From positions 369,356-433,355 of the forward strand of contig JARGPI010000001.1 of NCBI GenBank assembly GCA_029213005.1: DNA of 64,000 bases. Reading direction: 5' to 3'. The position numbers and the translations under genes were made by a program. Positions within the stretch are counted from its first letter, which is position 1. Every line of letters begins with the position of its first letter. Shown here in pieces: positions 28,259 through 37,102 of the stretch. This DNA is from Verrucomicrobiales bacterium. Lineage in GTDB: Bacteria > Verrucomicrobiota > Verrucomicrobiia > Verrucomicrobiales > DEV007. The notes below the pieces were generated by a model, which did not search any database, was not told the origin of the DNA, and saw only the letters and a program-made list of their open reading frames with translations.

Positions 28259-29623
28259 TTAATTCCCCGGTGTAATCACCTGATTTGCCAGATAAACGAG
28301 TTCTTTTTTTGAAAGATCAAAATGCTCGCAAAATCGATAGATAGCCTTTAGTTCTTTCGCATCAACTCGTCCATCGGCAGCGGCGACGATTAACATTAGT
28401 TTGACCGTCTTAATGGCCTCGTTCTTTCGGTAACCTTTTTCCTTCGCCTCAGCGATTGATCGGTCCACCAGTTCTTCCACGACTGATTGAACATCCCGTG
28501 TTTGAAGGGTTTGTTCCAATCCGTCAAAAAACGCCTGGGAGTCGAGTTCCGGGCTGATCATTTTCTGGATTGCAGTTATTTCTTCGCGGTCCATCGTACC
28601 ATCCGCCAGTGCCGTTGCGATTCCGAGATAAAACAGGATAAACCCCTGATCGAGTCCGGTTTCCTCAAACAGTTCGGGATAGATGCTGGCGATCAGTGGG
28701 TCGAGTTGATCACTTAACTTCTTGCGTATCAAATCAACTTTTTCTGCAGTGAGGTCTTCGCCAAAATGTTGCAATATTTCAATGGAAGGCAAGGTCTCGA
28801 GAAGTTTAATGCGAAGAGGAGTTAGCGGGTGGGTGGAAATTACATTTTTTACGACCGTCGACGCAAGGGAATCATATTGCTTTAACACCTGAGCAATTAG
28901 AGAGTCTGCGTTGAGGAGATCAAAAGTTTTTCGGTCCAGGCCTGTGGTATATTTAAGCAGGGCTGTCTGGCTGGCCCGCACGTTACCTCCCGAACCAATA
29001 TACCCAAATAAATCGCAGGACACTTCGCAACACACCGACCATTTCAAAACGTTGGCGAGCAGTTCAGGACCGGCACCTTCGATGTCACCCTCAAGGATCG
29101 CACCGGTCGGGACCTTAACGTGCTCCAGTAGAGCATGACCAAATTCGTGACCGAGAATGGATGCCCTCTCAGCGTCGCTTAGTTCGTTCATGAAGTGTTG
29201 GCTGACGAGGATGATGATCTCGTCGAGGTCCTGGTCATTTCCCCCATAGGCAAAGCGTGGCATGGCCATTGCTGTGGTGATGGGAAATTCCGTGAGAAAC
29301 AATTTCATCGGTAAATCTGTTCCGATGTTTTCTTTCACTGTACCAATGATCTCCGGCAAAGTTCCTATTTCACTGATTTCCACGGAGTGACTCAGGAACT
29401 TGAAAAACTGTTCCTCCTGCCCTTCGATCTTGCGCTCCAACTTGGTGTCCTTTTCCCGAACTTCCTCAATTAGAGGTTTTAACTCGTTAAAGAAGTTATC
29501 TTCCCGAGCATAACGGAGCGATGTGTACCTGAGGTTTGTCAGTGAATTTGCTCCAAGCGAGGATGTCGGAAATGAATTTTGAACACTTTGTCCCGGAAGC
29601 GAAGGTGGCACTGACGCTGACAT
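28259..29623 (-). CDS. M48-type metallopeptidase fused to C-terminal TerB-like domains
   Basis: The 454-residue protein has an M48 (HtpX/Oma1-like) peptidase core: ILGHEFGHALLEH with zinc ligands His159 and His163 and catalytic Glu160, the third ligand Glu200 in CCEVSCDLFGY, and the downstream STHPLTPLRI motif typical of M48. Unlike HtpX it has no clear membrane helices, so it is probably cytoplasmic or peripheral. The last 150 residues contain two TerB-like acidic motifs, LADGTMDREEITAI and AADGRVDAKELKAI. The following TerB-like gene repeats that module. I infer a stress-linked protease whose activity is gated through TerB-TerB contacts. Confidence 0.82.
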   Translation of the reverse strand: MSASVPPSLPGQSVQNSFPTSSLGANSLTNLRYTSLRYAREDNFFNELKPLIEEVREKDTKLERKIEGQEEQFFKFLSHSVEISEIGTLPEIIGTVKENIGTDLPMKLFLTEFPITTAMAMPRFAYGGNDQDLDEIIILVSQHFMNELSDAERASILGHEFGHALLEHVKVPTGAILEGDIEGAGPELLANVLKWSVCCEVSCDLFGYIGSGGNVRASQTALLKYTTGLDRKTFDLLNADSLIAQVLKQYDSLASTVVKNVISTHPLTPLRIKLLETLPSIEILQHFGEDLTAEKVDLIRKKLSDQLDPLIASIYPELFEETGLDQGFILFYLGIATALADGTMDREEITAIQKMISPELDSQAFFDGLEQTLQTRDVQSVVEELVDRSIAEAKEKGYRKNEAIKTVKLMLIVAAADGRVDAKELKAIYRFCEHFDLSKKELVYLANQVITPGN

Positions 29624-30114
29624 GTATACATCGACTCAATAAATCATCCGTCTGCCAAGAAAAAAGTTTATAAATTGACAGGCATTTCGTCTGCTATTGC
29701 TGGATAGACCATTACCAATACAATTGTAAGACTGAGTTGATTTTCAATTACAAAGGTAGGACCCCTCGTTTTCGCTCAATCGATCCGTGCTCTTCATTCT
29801 TGCTCAGTTGTTAACAACGACTGGCACTTCGAACGGCCATGCTTCAGCGACGTATGATAGCCGAACGTAAGCCCAATCATCCGAGCTGTTCTCATTACTC
29901 AAGAATGGATCGAGACCGGCTTTTTGTATTGCATAAATGGCTCAATTATGAAAATATCTTCTTCAACCAGCTCAGCCAACGGCGCTTGAAAATTCTTCGA
30001 GAAAAACAAATCTGTTCTGATTTCCGACCAATTACCTGGACGGCTTATTGAGATTTGAGATGCGTATTCCTCCACCCCATCAACATTGTTCCTCCCAACG
30101 TGTAGCATTCTGTC
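29624..30114. other. Intergenic region upstream of the phytochrome operon
   Basis: Nearly 500 bases between divergent genes. Only short frames with no family resemblance are present (the longest is 70 codons at 29839-30051). A TTGACA hexamer occurs at 29676 but no good -10 is spaced after it. No light-regulator site or RNA gene was recognised. Confidence 0.45.
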
Positions 30115-30693
30115 ATGAGTGATTTTCTCACAGTTATGCGGAGCCGGACTTCAGATATCCATTCGCAAGTCGAGCGGGAGATTTCGCTTGAGAAACATCT
30201 TGGTGACCTGTCGGGATACCGGGACTTGCTGCTCCGTTTCGCCAGCATCTGGATTCCGGTAGAAGAGTCGATCAAAGCTTCAGAACTTCGTAACTGCGAC
30301 ACCATCGAACTGAATAGAAGGATGAGAAGCGAAGATATCCGCAACGATCTGACTACGGTGAAAAGCAGACTGTCAGACCGGAGTTCAGGTTTGGACGATT
30401 TGATTGCGGTCACCGAGATGACTATGGAGGAGGCTGTCGGCGCGCTTTATGTGCTTGAGGGATCACGTTTCGGCGGCAGCGTCATCTTACGGGAGGCGGG
30501 CCATCTCGGGATCACCCCGGCACTGGGAGGAAAGTTTTTCTCCGGCTATGGAAAAGAGACCGGAGCGATGTGGAAGCAGTTCACAAATTGGGCGGACTCA
30601 GTTCTCGCTGCTGACCGGCTGGAGTGCGCTGCCGATGGTGCCGATCAGTGTTTCAGCTATTTTCTCAGACAATTTCAAATTACGTCGTCATGA
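30115..30693 (+). CDS. bphO: Biliverdin-producing haem oxygenase
   Basis: The 192-residue helical protein matches bacterial BphO/HemO enzymes. The proximal haem ligand is expected at His16 in SDIHSQVE, and the distal-helix segment is ALYVLEGSRFGGSVI. It opens haem to biliverdin IXalpha, CO and iron. Its stop overlaps the phytochrome start as ATGA (30690-30693), so enzyme and chromophore acceptor are made together. This is the usual arrangement for supplying biliverdin to a bacteriophytochrome. Confidence 0.9.
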   Translation: MSDFLTVMRSRTSDIHSQVEREISLEKHLGDLSGYRDLLLRFASIWIPVEESIKASELRNCDTIELNRRMRSEDIRNDLTTVKSRLSDRSSGLDDLIAVTEMTMEEAVGALYVLEGSRFGGSVILREAGHLGITPALGGKFFSGYGKETGAMWKQFTNWADSVLAADRLECAADGADQCFSYFLRQFQITSS

Positions 30694-32921
30694 GCAGTCG
30701 TCCCATGCCTACCGATCTGGAAAGTTGTGAGATGGAGGTCATCTCTCGACCCGAATTTATCCAGCCTCACGGAGTGCTGTTAGTGCTCCGGGAGAAAACG
30801 TTTGTGATCGAAAGGATATCACTCAACGCTAAAGAATACTTTGGGCTGGAACCGGAGGAGTTAATCGGCCGGAAAGTGACAGAATTTGTATCGGCCGCCA
30901 ACCAGGCATCTCTGGAGGACTTGCTTTCCAGTGAAGTGGTTACCTATCCCAATCCCCTCAACATATCAGTTGCTTCCGGGGCCGAGACCTGTGATTACGA
31001 CGGCATCGCTCATCGCGCAGACGGGCACATCATTCTGGAATTGGAAAACCGAAGATCGGTTTCCTTCCGTTCAAACGCCGCCTCCCGCGGAATCGAGCAT
31101 CATTTTGGGCTGACTTCGCGAACTCTAGACCTGATTCGAAATCTACCAAGCATTGCGGAGGCCGGAGCTGCGGTATGTCGGGAACTTAAGGACTTCACCG
31201 GATTTGATCGGGTAATGCTCTATCTGTTTGCTCCAGACAACCACGGGGAAGTGATCGCGGAAGCTAAAGAGCCGGAGTTGGAACCCTTTCTCGGCTTGCA
31301 TTTTCCAGCTGGCGATATCCCGAAAAATGCGCGGGATCTCTATATAAAGAATTTGATTCGGTTGATTGCTGACGTCAACGCGAATCCTGTCGGTCTCTAT
31401 CCGGCGCAGGGTGACCTGGATATGTCGATGAGTGCCCTGCGGGCGGTCTCGCCATTTCATATCAAATATCTGCAAAATATGGGGGTGGCCTCATCCATGT
31501 CCATTTCACTTGTGGAGGGAGACCGACTCTGGGGGTTACTGGCTTGCCATCATTATCAGGGCCCCATGCTGGTCCCCTGTTCGACGCGAGTGTCCTGTGT
31601 CCATTATGGCATCGTGATCGCCTCTCAGCTGCAGGTCATGATGAGAAGCTATTTCTCCCGTGATCTCAGCCTCCGCAAAGAGGAAATTTCCAGGGAAGTC
31701 AAAATTTTATCAAGAAGCGCCGATCTCCACTCCACGATCGAAACAAGGGCCCCCGAATTAATCCGGTTGTGTAACGCGGACGGGATGGCGTTTCTGGACG
31801 ACGATACTATTTTCACCGACGGAAGCACCCCTTCTAAAGCCACCATAGTCGAGTTGTGGAAGCGCTGTCCACGTGGGCCTGACACTAAGGTTTACGCTTG
31901 CGAATCGATCGACGAAACCTTCTCAGATATTGATATGGACTGCTCACCGGTGGCAGGTTTTCTCGTCATTCACTGCAGTCATGACTGGCAGTTAATGTTT
32001 TTCCGGAAAGAATATCTCCATGAAATCCGCTGGGGCGGTGACCCCGGTGATCCTCAAGCGGAAAAGAAAGTGCTGACACCGCGACACTCCTTCGCCGAAT
32101 GGGTCGAGTCTGTGAAAGGTCACTGCCATCCCTGGACCGAAATCGACCTTTTGGTCGCGGAAGAACTGCGCAGTGTATTTATGGTTTTCGTGATGCATCA
32201 GGCAGTTGTGTTGCAAAAACTGTATGATGAATTGCGGGAAAAAAACGTCGAGATCCAGCAGTTTGCTTACTCCGTATCTCACGATCTAAAATCGCCACTG
32301 GTGACGATTAACGGATGGATTGCCGCACTTGACGATGAACTCGCCGCCGGGAATTACGATGAGGCTCGCGAAGCCTTTGAACGCATCAGAGCGGCAGCCA
32401 CCCGGATGGGACGCCTGATCGAAGACCTGCTCGCTTTTTCCAAGATCGGCAGGATGAAAGGAGAAATCGATCTGATCGACATGGATGAGCTTTGTCAGGA
32501 TATTCACGAAGAATTCCAAATCCTGCTCGGCGAAAAAGGAATTACTCTGGAAATCGACGGCAACCTGCCTTCATTCCACGGATATGAAACCGAAGTGCGG
32601 CGGGCAATGGAAAATCTGATTAGTAACGCGATCAAATACGGCTGTACCAACGACCAGCCGCGTATAGGTATAAGTGGTAAAAAATTGGAAAATGCATATC
32701 GATTTTCAGTCAGAGACAATGGTGAGGGAATTGAGCCGGAATACCAGAGCCGTATTTTCGAGTTATTTCAGCGGCTTGACACCTCGCACTCCGGAACCGG
32801 CGTCGGTTTGGCATCGGTTGCCAAAGTGGCGCAATTTCACCGTGGTAAATGCGGGGTGAACTCAGCAGCGGGACAAGGCGCTGAATTTTGGATTGAATTC
32901 GGGGAACTTGGCGAGAACTAA
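30690..32921 (+). CDS. bphP: Bacteriophytochrome histidine kinase
   Basis: The 743-residue red/far-red photoreceptor starts at the ATG overlapping bphO. Domain order is PAS (about 20-120), GAF (140-310), PHY (320-500), HisKA and HATPase_c. The biliverdin-attaching cysteine of bacteriophytochromes is Cys13 in ESCEMEVI. The GAF chromophore pocket is visible as FPAGDIPKNARDLY (conserved Asp of the DIP motif) and SPFHIKYLQNMGV (conserved His). The kinase has the phospho-acceptor His531 in SVSHDLKSPL, the N-box ENLISNAIKYG and the G-box motifs DNGEGI and SGTGVGLASV. Its partner should be the Rcp1-type regulator encoded 4 bases downstream. Confidence 0.95.
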   Translation: MSSRPMPTDLESCEMEVISRPEFIQPHGVLLVLREKTFVIERISLNAKEYFGLEPEELIGRKVTEFVSAANQASLEDLLSSEVVTYPNPLNISVASGAETCDYDGIAHRADGHIILELENRRSVSFRSNAASRGIEHHFGLTSRTLDLIRNLPSIAEAGAAVCRELKDFTGFDRVMLYLFAPDNHGEVIAEAKEPELEPFLGLHFPAGDIPKNARDLYIKNLIRLIADVNANPVGLYPAQGDLDMSMSALRAVSPFHIKYLQNMGVASSMSISLVEGDRLWGLLACHHYQGPMLVPCSTRVSCVHYGIVIASQLQVMMRSYFSRDLSLRKEEISREVKILSRSADLHSTIETRAPELIRLCNADGMAFLDDDTIFTDGSTPSKATIVELWKRCPRGPDTKVYACESIDETFSDIDMDCSPVAGFLVIHCSHDWQLMFFRKEYLHEIRWGGDPGDPQAEKKVLTPRHSFAEWVESVKGHCHPWTEIDLLVAEELRSVFMVFVMHQAVVLQKLYDELREKNVEIQQFAYSVSHDLKSPLVTINGWIAALDDELAAGNYDEAREAFERIRAAATRMGRLIEDLLAFSKIGRMKGEIDLIDMDELCQDIHEEFQILLGEKGITLEIDGNLPSFHGYETEVRRAMENLISNAIKYGCTNDQPRIGISGKKLENAYRFSVRDNGEGIEPEYQSRIFELFQRLDTSHSGTGVGLASVAKVAQFHRGKCGVNSAAGQGAEFWIEFGELGEN

Positions 32922-32924
32922 GTT

Positions 32925-33368
32925 ATGAGAAAGGAAGCTTTAGTTACATTTTTACTCGTGGAAGACGATGATGATCACGCGATCCTGGCCGAGCGGGCGA
33001 TCAAAAAGGCCCGCATCGTAAATGCTATTGACCGGGTTAGAGACGGTGTCGAGGCGATGGATTATCTGCGCGGCGAAGGCCAGTTTTCAGGAAAAAAATT
33101 ACCCACGGTGGTGCTACTCGATTTAAATTTGCCGAAAAAATCCGGGCTGGAAGTGTTAAGTGAGATCAGAGCTGACGAAAAATTACGGTCTTTACCAGTG
33201 GTTGTTTTAACCACATCAGGCGACGACAAAGACATTGCCTCAGCTTACGGTTACAACGTGAATTCTTATCTGAAAAAGCCTCTGGATTTCGAACAGTTTC
33301 ATCAAATGGTCAGCGATCTGTGTCTCTATTGGGGAGTGTGGAACCAACCGCCCACTACCGAGAATTAA
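32925..33368 (+). CDS. Rcp1-type single-domain response regulator
   Basis: A stand-alone receiver of 147 residues: acidic pocket VEDDDDHA, phospho-acceptor Asp in VVLLDLNLPKKSGLE, the LTTSGDD switch Thr and the SYLKKP lysine. The inserted LRGEGQFSGKKLP before the phosphorylation strand is typical of Rcp1 regulators that serve cyanobacterial and bacterial phytochromes. There is no output domain, so it probably relays phosphate. The stop overlaps the next start as TAATG. Confidence 0.92.
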   Translation: MRKEALVTFLLVEDDDDHAILAERAIKKARIVNAIDRVRDGVEAMDYLRGEGQFSGKKLPTVVLLDLNLPKKSGLEVLSEIRADEKLRSLPVVVLTTSGDDKDIASAYGYNVNSYLKKPLDFEQFHQMVSDLCLYWGVWNQPPTTEN

Positions 33369-34459
33369 TGGCTTCCACAAGAAGAAAGCCCTGTCGTGTC
33401 TTACTGGTGGAGGACGATACCGATCACCGGGATCTGATCCTTTCGAAAATTTCGAGAGTTCCCTGGTTTCCGGTCAAGGTTCAATGGGAAGCCCTCGCTT
33501 CAAAAGGTATATCAATTCTGAAATCCGAGAGGTTCGATATCGTCCTGCTCGATCTCAGCCTGCCGGACAGTCGTCCTGAAGAAACCTTACAAGCGTTTGC
33601 TGATGAATTCCCCACTATGCCTATCGTCGTTCTGACATCCCTGGCCGACGAAGAACTCATCGAGAACGCTATCTCCTGGGGTGCGCAGGATTTCCTCGAC
33701 AAATCGACGGTGACAAGTGAGTTAATGGCGAGATCGCTGCGCTATGCAATCAAACGAAAAGAGTCTCTGAATCATCTTCGGAAACAAAACGAAGCATTGC
33801 GCACGTTTTCCCATACTGTCGCTCACGAACTTAGATCTCCCCTTCAGAGCGTAGTAACGGCTCTCCATCTCATTCGGGAAAGCGCCCTCCCGGCCGGCGA
33901 TAATAACACCCTCTCGAGGTTAGTTGAATTGGGTATTGATTCGACAACTCACTTAACCAATCTCGTTAACGAACTCCTCGCCTTTGCCAAGTACGATGGC
34001 GAAAATTTTGCTAAAGAACCGGTCGAGTTATCCCCTCTTGTAGAGGATGTCATCAGAGAAGTTCGGGCCTTCCACGTCATGGACGATGCCGAAGTCATCG
34101 TCGAGGGTGAGATGCCGGTGGTAAAGGGGGCTGCCCTGCAGTTGCGCCAAGTCTTATTAAACCTCGTTTCAAATGCTTTCAAATACCGGGACGAACGACC
34201 TCTTAAAGTGACCATTTTGGCAAAGCTACAGAAGAACGGCTGGTTAATATCGATCAAAGACAATGGCGTCGGGATTTCCGAAGCGGATCTACCGAAAATT
34301 TCAAATTTATTCTACCGCGTTTCCCGGGACACCGAGATACCCGGAACCGGGATCGGTTTGAGTTTCTCCAAACAAATCATCGAAAGGCATGGCGGCTATC
34401 TCGATGTCGAATCCCAATTGGATGAAGGTAGTAATTTTTCATTCTTTCTTCCCGGCTAA
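33368..34459 (+). CDS. Response regulator-histidine kinase (REC-HisKA-HATPase)
   Basis: The start ATG at 33368 overlaps the preceding stop, giving 363 residues. The N-terminal receiver has LLVEDDTDH, phospho-acceptor VLLDLSLPDS and VLTSLADE; its lysine is in QDFLDKST. It is joined by a short coiled segment to HisKA (SHTVAHELRSPLQ) and HATPase_c (NLVSNAFKYRD, DNGVGI, GTGIGLSFSKQIIE). There is no membrane or sensor domain, so the input is probably phosphate from the phytochrome or an associated kinase, making this the output or relay step of the light pathway. No DNA-binding protein is encoded nearby. Confidence 0.92.
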   Translation: MASTRRKPCRVLLVEDDTDHRDLILSKISRVPWFPVKVQWEALASKGISILKSERFDIVLLDLSLPDSRPEETLQAFADEFPTMPIVVLTSLADEELIENAISWGAQDFLDKSTVTSELMARSLRYAIKRKESLNHLRKQNEALRTFSHTVAHELRSPLQSVVTALHLIRESALPAGDNNTLSRLVELGIDSTTHLTNLVNELLAFAKYDGENFAKEPVELSPLVEDVIREVRAFHVMDDAEVIVEGEMPVVKGAALQLRQVLLNLVSNAFKYRDERPLKVTILAKLQKNGWLISIKDNGVGISEADLPKISNLFYRVSRDTEIPGTGIGLSFSKQIIERHGGYLDVESQLDEGSNFSFFLPG

Positions 34460-34532
34460 TCCCGTCGTAACCCGTCCGTTCTGGATCCGTTTTCACTAAA
34501 CAACCCGGGAAAGACCACCACCAAACTTAGAC

Positions 34533-35432
34533 ATGACCTATCGACTGATTTTTTGCTCTATAATTCTCTCCGGCCGTTTGCTTGCCGAGCCTGTGGTTTT
34601 GGATTTGTGGCCGACGGATAACATGCCCGGTCCCCGGGCTTTTATCGAAGGTGAGGAGCGGGATCTCAGCAAACCGGACGACCGCCTGATCGCGGGTCGA
34701 AAAATCATCAAGTTGGGTCATGTCAGCACGCCGCAAGTCCACCTATATTTACCCGAAAAAGCAAAGGCGACTGGTTCCGCCATCGTCGTGGCTCCCGGCG
34801 GAGGTTTCAGTATACTCGCGTGGGATCTCGAAGGAACCGAGGTGGCTGACTGGCTCAATCAAATCGGAGTGGCCGCCGTTGTTTTGAAATACCGCGTTCC
34901 GACTCGCCAACACGGAGATGATGGTGATCTCGCACCGAAGAAGGCACTCGGTCCCATGATGGATCTTCAACGGGCGCTTTCTCTAACTCGTGCCAACGCT
35001 GACGAATGGGGAATTGATTCCGAGTGGGTCGGTGTTATGGGCTTTTCAGCGGGAGGAGTCACCGCCGCGCTGGCCGCAATAGCGAATGGAAAACGTGCCT
35101 ACGAACCGGTTGATCCCCGGGATCAGTCCTCTTGCCGCGCGGATTTCGCGATGCTGATATATCCCGGCTTCCTTGCCGATCCCGAAACCGGAAAGCTAAA
35201 ACCTTTCGTCAAAATTACGGAAGATTCTCCGCCGATGTTTTTCACTCACGCCGCCGATGACCGGGTCACCTGTCTCAGCAGCACTGCAACCTTTAACGCC
35301 CTGAAACTGGCCGGAGTTCCCGCCGCTTTGCATATCTACGAATCTGGTGGTCACGGCTATGGTGTGCGCCGCACCAGCGAACCGGTCACACAATGGACGG
35401 ACCGGGCCGCCGAATGGCTGGAAGTACGGTAG
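34533..35432 (+). CDS. Exported alpha/beta hydrolase (esterase/acetyl-xylan esterase-like)
   Basis: The 299-residue protein has a short signal peptide (about residues 1-15) and the alpha/beta hydrolase layout of the BD-FAE/LipP group. The oxyanion region is VAPGGGFSILAWDLEG, the nucleophile elbow is MGFSAGG, the acid is probably in HAADDRVT, and the catalytic His is in YESGGHGYG near the end. These verrucomicrobial and planctomycete enzymes are usually predicted to remove acyl groups from plant or algal polysaccharides. The gene is 73 bases downstream of the phytochrome operon on the same strand, but its role seems unrelated. Confidence 0.87.
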   Translation: MTYRLIFCSIILSGRLLAEPVVLDLWPTDNMPGPRAFIEGEERDLSKPDDRLIAGRKIIKLGHVSTPQVHLYLPEKAKATGSAIVVAPGGGFSILAWDLEGTEVADWLNQIGVAAVVLKYRVPTRQHGDDGDLAPKKALGPMMDLQRALSLTRANADEWGIDSEWVGVMGFSAGGVTAALAAIANGKRAYEPVDPRDQSSCRADFAMLIYPGFLADPETGKLKPFVKITEDSPPMFFTHAADDRVTCLSSTATFNALKLAGVPAALHIYESGGHGYGVRRTSEPVTQWTDRAAEWLEVR

Positions 35433-35500
35433 ACCTTGAGTATTGCAACTTTGCTCACACCTCAATCGCCCTCAGGAAAAAGCGTTGGGCAAGATGAAAC

Positions 35501-35535
35501 TGTACAGGGTACAATTCCACTCCGTACCCTGTACA
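35501..35535. repeat. Pair of 13-bp TGTAC dyads, 22-bp period
   Basis: TGTACAGGGTACA (35501-35513) and CGTACCCTGTACA (35523-35535) start exactly 22 bp apart. They lie between the convergent esterase and sulfatase genes, so here they are not upstream of any gene. Confidence 0.85.
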
Positions 35536-35580
35536 ATTTACTACCTCTACTCAGAGCCAGGTAAAAACCGGGGCTTGCAC

Positions 35581-37032
35581 CTATCGGGAACGTCCCTGAG
35601 TTTTGTAGGTTTCGAGGGTGTTAGTTAGCTCTTGGACTATTTCTGGATAGTCACGAGACAGATCAGTGGTTTCCTTCGGGTCGACGCTCAGATTATAGAG
35701 AGCGACGGTCTTGTCCTTTGGAACCAGTTTCCACTCGTCTTTTCGAATAGCGAAATTTCCTCCCAGGTCATGATTGATGACGAGATTTCGGTTGGGAAGA
35801 GCATCAGCTTTTCCGGTGAGCAGCGGAAGAATACTGTAACTGTCCTCGCCGGAGTCTTCCGGGAGTTGCTGCCCCAGGATATCGGCAACGGTGGCGAAGA
35901 AATCGGTGAGGCATATCACCTGATTACTAGTTGTGCCCGCGGGGGTGATTCCCGGCCAGCGGACGACGAAGGGAACCCGGTGACCTCCTTCGTGAATCTG
36001 GGTTTTGTGTCCCCTGAAGTGTTGGTTTATATCCACTCCGTGACTCTTGAGTTCAGCGATTTGGCGACCGTAGGAAGAGGTGCCATTATCAGCACTAAAG
36101 ATAACAATCGTGTTATTAGCATTACCGGCGTTCTCAATGGCGTTCATAATTTGGCCTACAATGGCATCCGTTTCCATAACGAAATCTGCGTAGTGAGTGA
36201 TGCCACTTTTACCCTTCCAATCCGCACTTGGCGAGATGGGAGTGTGCGGGGATGTCAATGGAACATAGAGGAAGAAAGGTTGATCTTTCTTTGAGGCTTT
36301 GATGATGTATTCAGCGGATTTCTTGCCTAGTGTGGGAAGGATGTCTTCGAGTTTCCATCCCTCGACCATTGGCCCGGGATGTCCGAAAATTTTTTCAGGC
36401 TTTGTCGTAACCAGATGACCCAGAACGGTTTCGTTTTCGATCCATGTATACGGAGGAAAGTTCGGGGCGTCCATCCCGAACCAGTAGTCAAAACCGATGG
36501 CTGTGGGCCCACCGCTTACGGCTTGGGAGAAATCAATTTTTGCGGAGACGGTGGCAATGCGTTGTTCACCGGCGTTGAAGTAGGAGTCGGCATCCTCGTT
36601 GATGTCGTTGGCGACGTTGCCGTCTTTGTCGTGCCAGTGAAGTCCCAGGTGCCATTTTCCAATCATCCCGGTTTGATAGCCATTCTCGCTAAGAAATGAA
36701 GAGACGGTTTGCCTGTCTTTTTCAATGAGTGGGCGACCGTATTCCCAGAGGACTGATCTTTTGAGTCTCGAGCGCCAGCAATGCCTTCCGGTGAGCAGGC
36801 CGTAGCGGGTGGGAGTGCAGACGGCGGACCCTGAGTGGGCGTCGGTGAAATTCATGCCTTGTGAGATGAGATCATCGATATTCGGGGTTTTCATACCGCC
36901 GATGGCCGGGTTATTGGCAGACACCGAGTCAAACCCCATATCGTCAGCGAGTATAAAAACGATATTAGGCTGCTCAGCGGCACCGCCGAAAGAGGTGAGA
37001 ACCAATGCAATGATTAGGGAGACTTTAAGCAT
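35581..37032 (-). CDS. Exported type I sulfatase
   Basis: The 483-residue product has a signal peptide (about residues 1-19) followed by the arylsulfatase fold. The metal-binding start is PNIVFILADDMGFD, and the active-site sequence CTPTR (Cys72, Arg76) with the following GLLTGRH is the Cys-type signal for conversion to formylglycine. Later come GKWHLGLHW and a SADNGTSSYG metal-binding segment. It should hydrolyse a sulfate ester of a carbohydrate. An activating formylglycine-generating enzyme must be encoded elsewhere. It is 70 bases downstream of the thioredoxin-fold gene with the in-frame TGA, on the same strand, which suggests cotranscription. Confidence 0.95.
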   Translation of the reverse strand: MLKVSLIIALVLTSFGGAAEQPNIVFILADDMGFDSVSANNPAIGGMKTPNIDDLISQGMNFTDAHSGSAVCTPTRYGLLTGRHCWRSRLKRSVLWEYGRPLIEKDRQTVSSFLSENGYQTGMIGKWHLGLHWHDKDGNVANDINEDADSYFNAGEQRIATVSAKIDFSQAVSGGPTAIGFDYWFGMDAPNFPPYTWIENETVLGHLVTTKPEKIFGHPGPMVEGWKLEDILPTLGKKSAEYIIKASKKDQPFFLYVPLTSPHTPISPSADWKGKSGITHYADFVMETDAIVGQIMNAIENAGNANNTIVIFSADNGTSSYGRQIAELKSHGVDINQHFRGHKTQIHEGGHRVPFVVRWPGITPAGTTSNQVICLTDFFATVADILGQQLPEDSGEDSYSILPLLTGKADALPNRNLVINHDLGGNFAIRKDEWKLVPKDKTVALYNLSVDPKETTDLSRDYPEIVQELTNTLETYKTQGRSR

Positions 37033-37102
37033 ATTGTAAATTTTTTTGTGATCTATAATACAGCTGATTTACCTGCAGACGTTTTTTAACAGCGGCAAAG
37101 AC

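Noticed and set aside
29839..30051. 70-codon frame upstream of bphO
   Set aside because: No family resemblance, no ribosome-binding site and ordinary composition for non-coding DNA.
30624..30689. Upstream start for the bacteriophytochrome
   Set aside because: The extension lies inside bphO; ATG 30690 gives the expected ATGA overlap and places the biliverdin cysteine at residue 13.
33320..33367. Upstream start for the REC-histidine kinase
   Set aside because: It would overlap the response regulator by 49 bases; ATG 33368 gives a TAATG junction and a normal receiver start.
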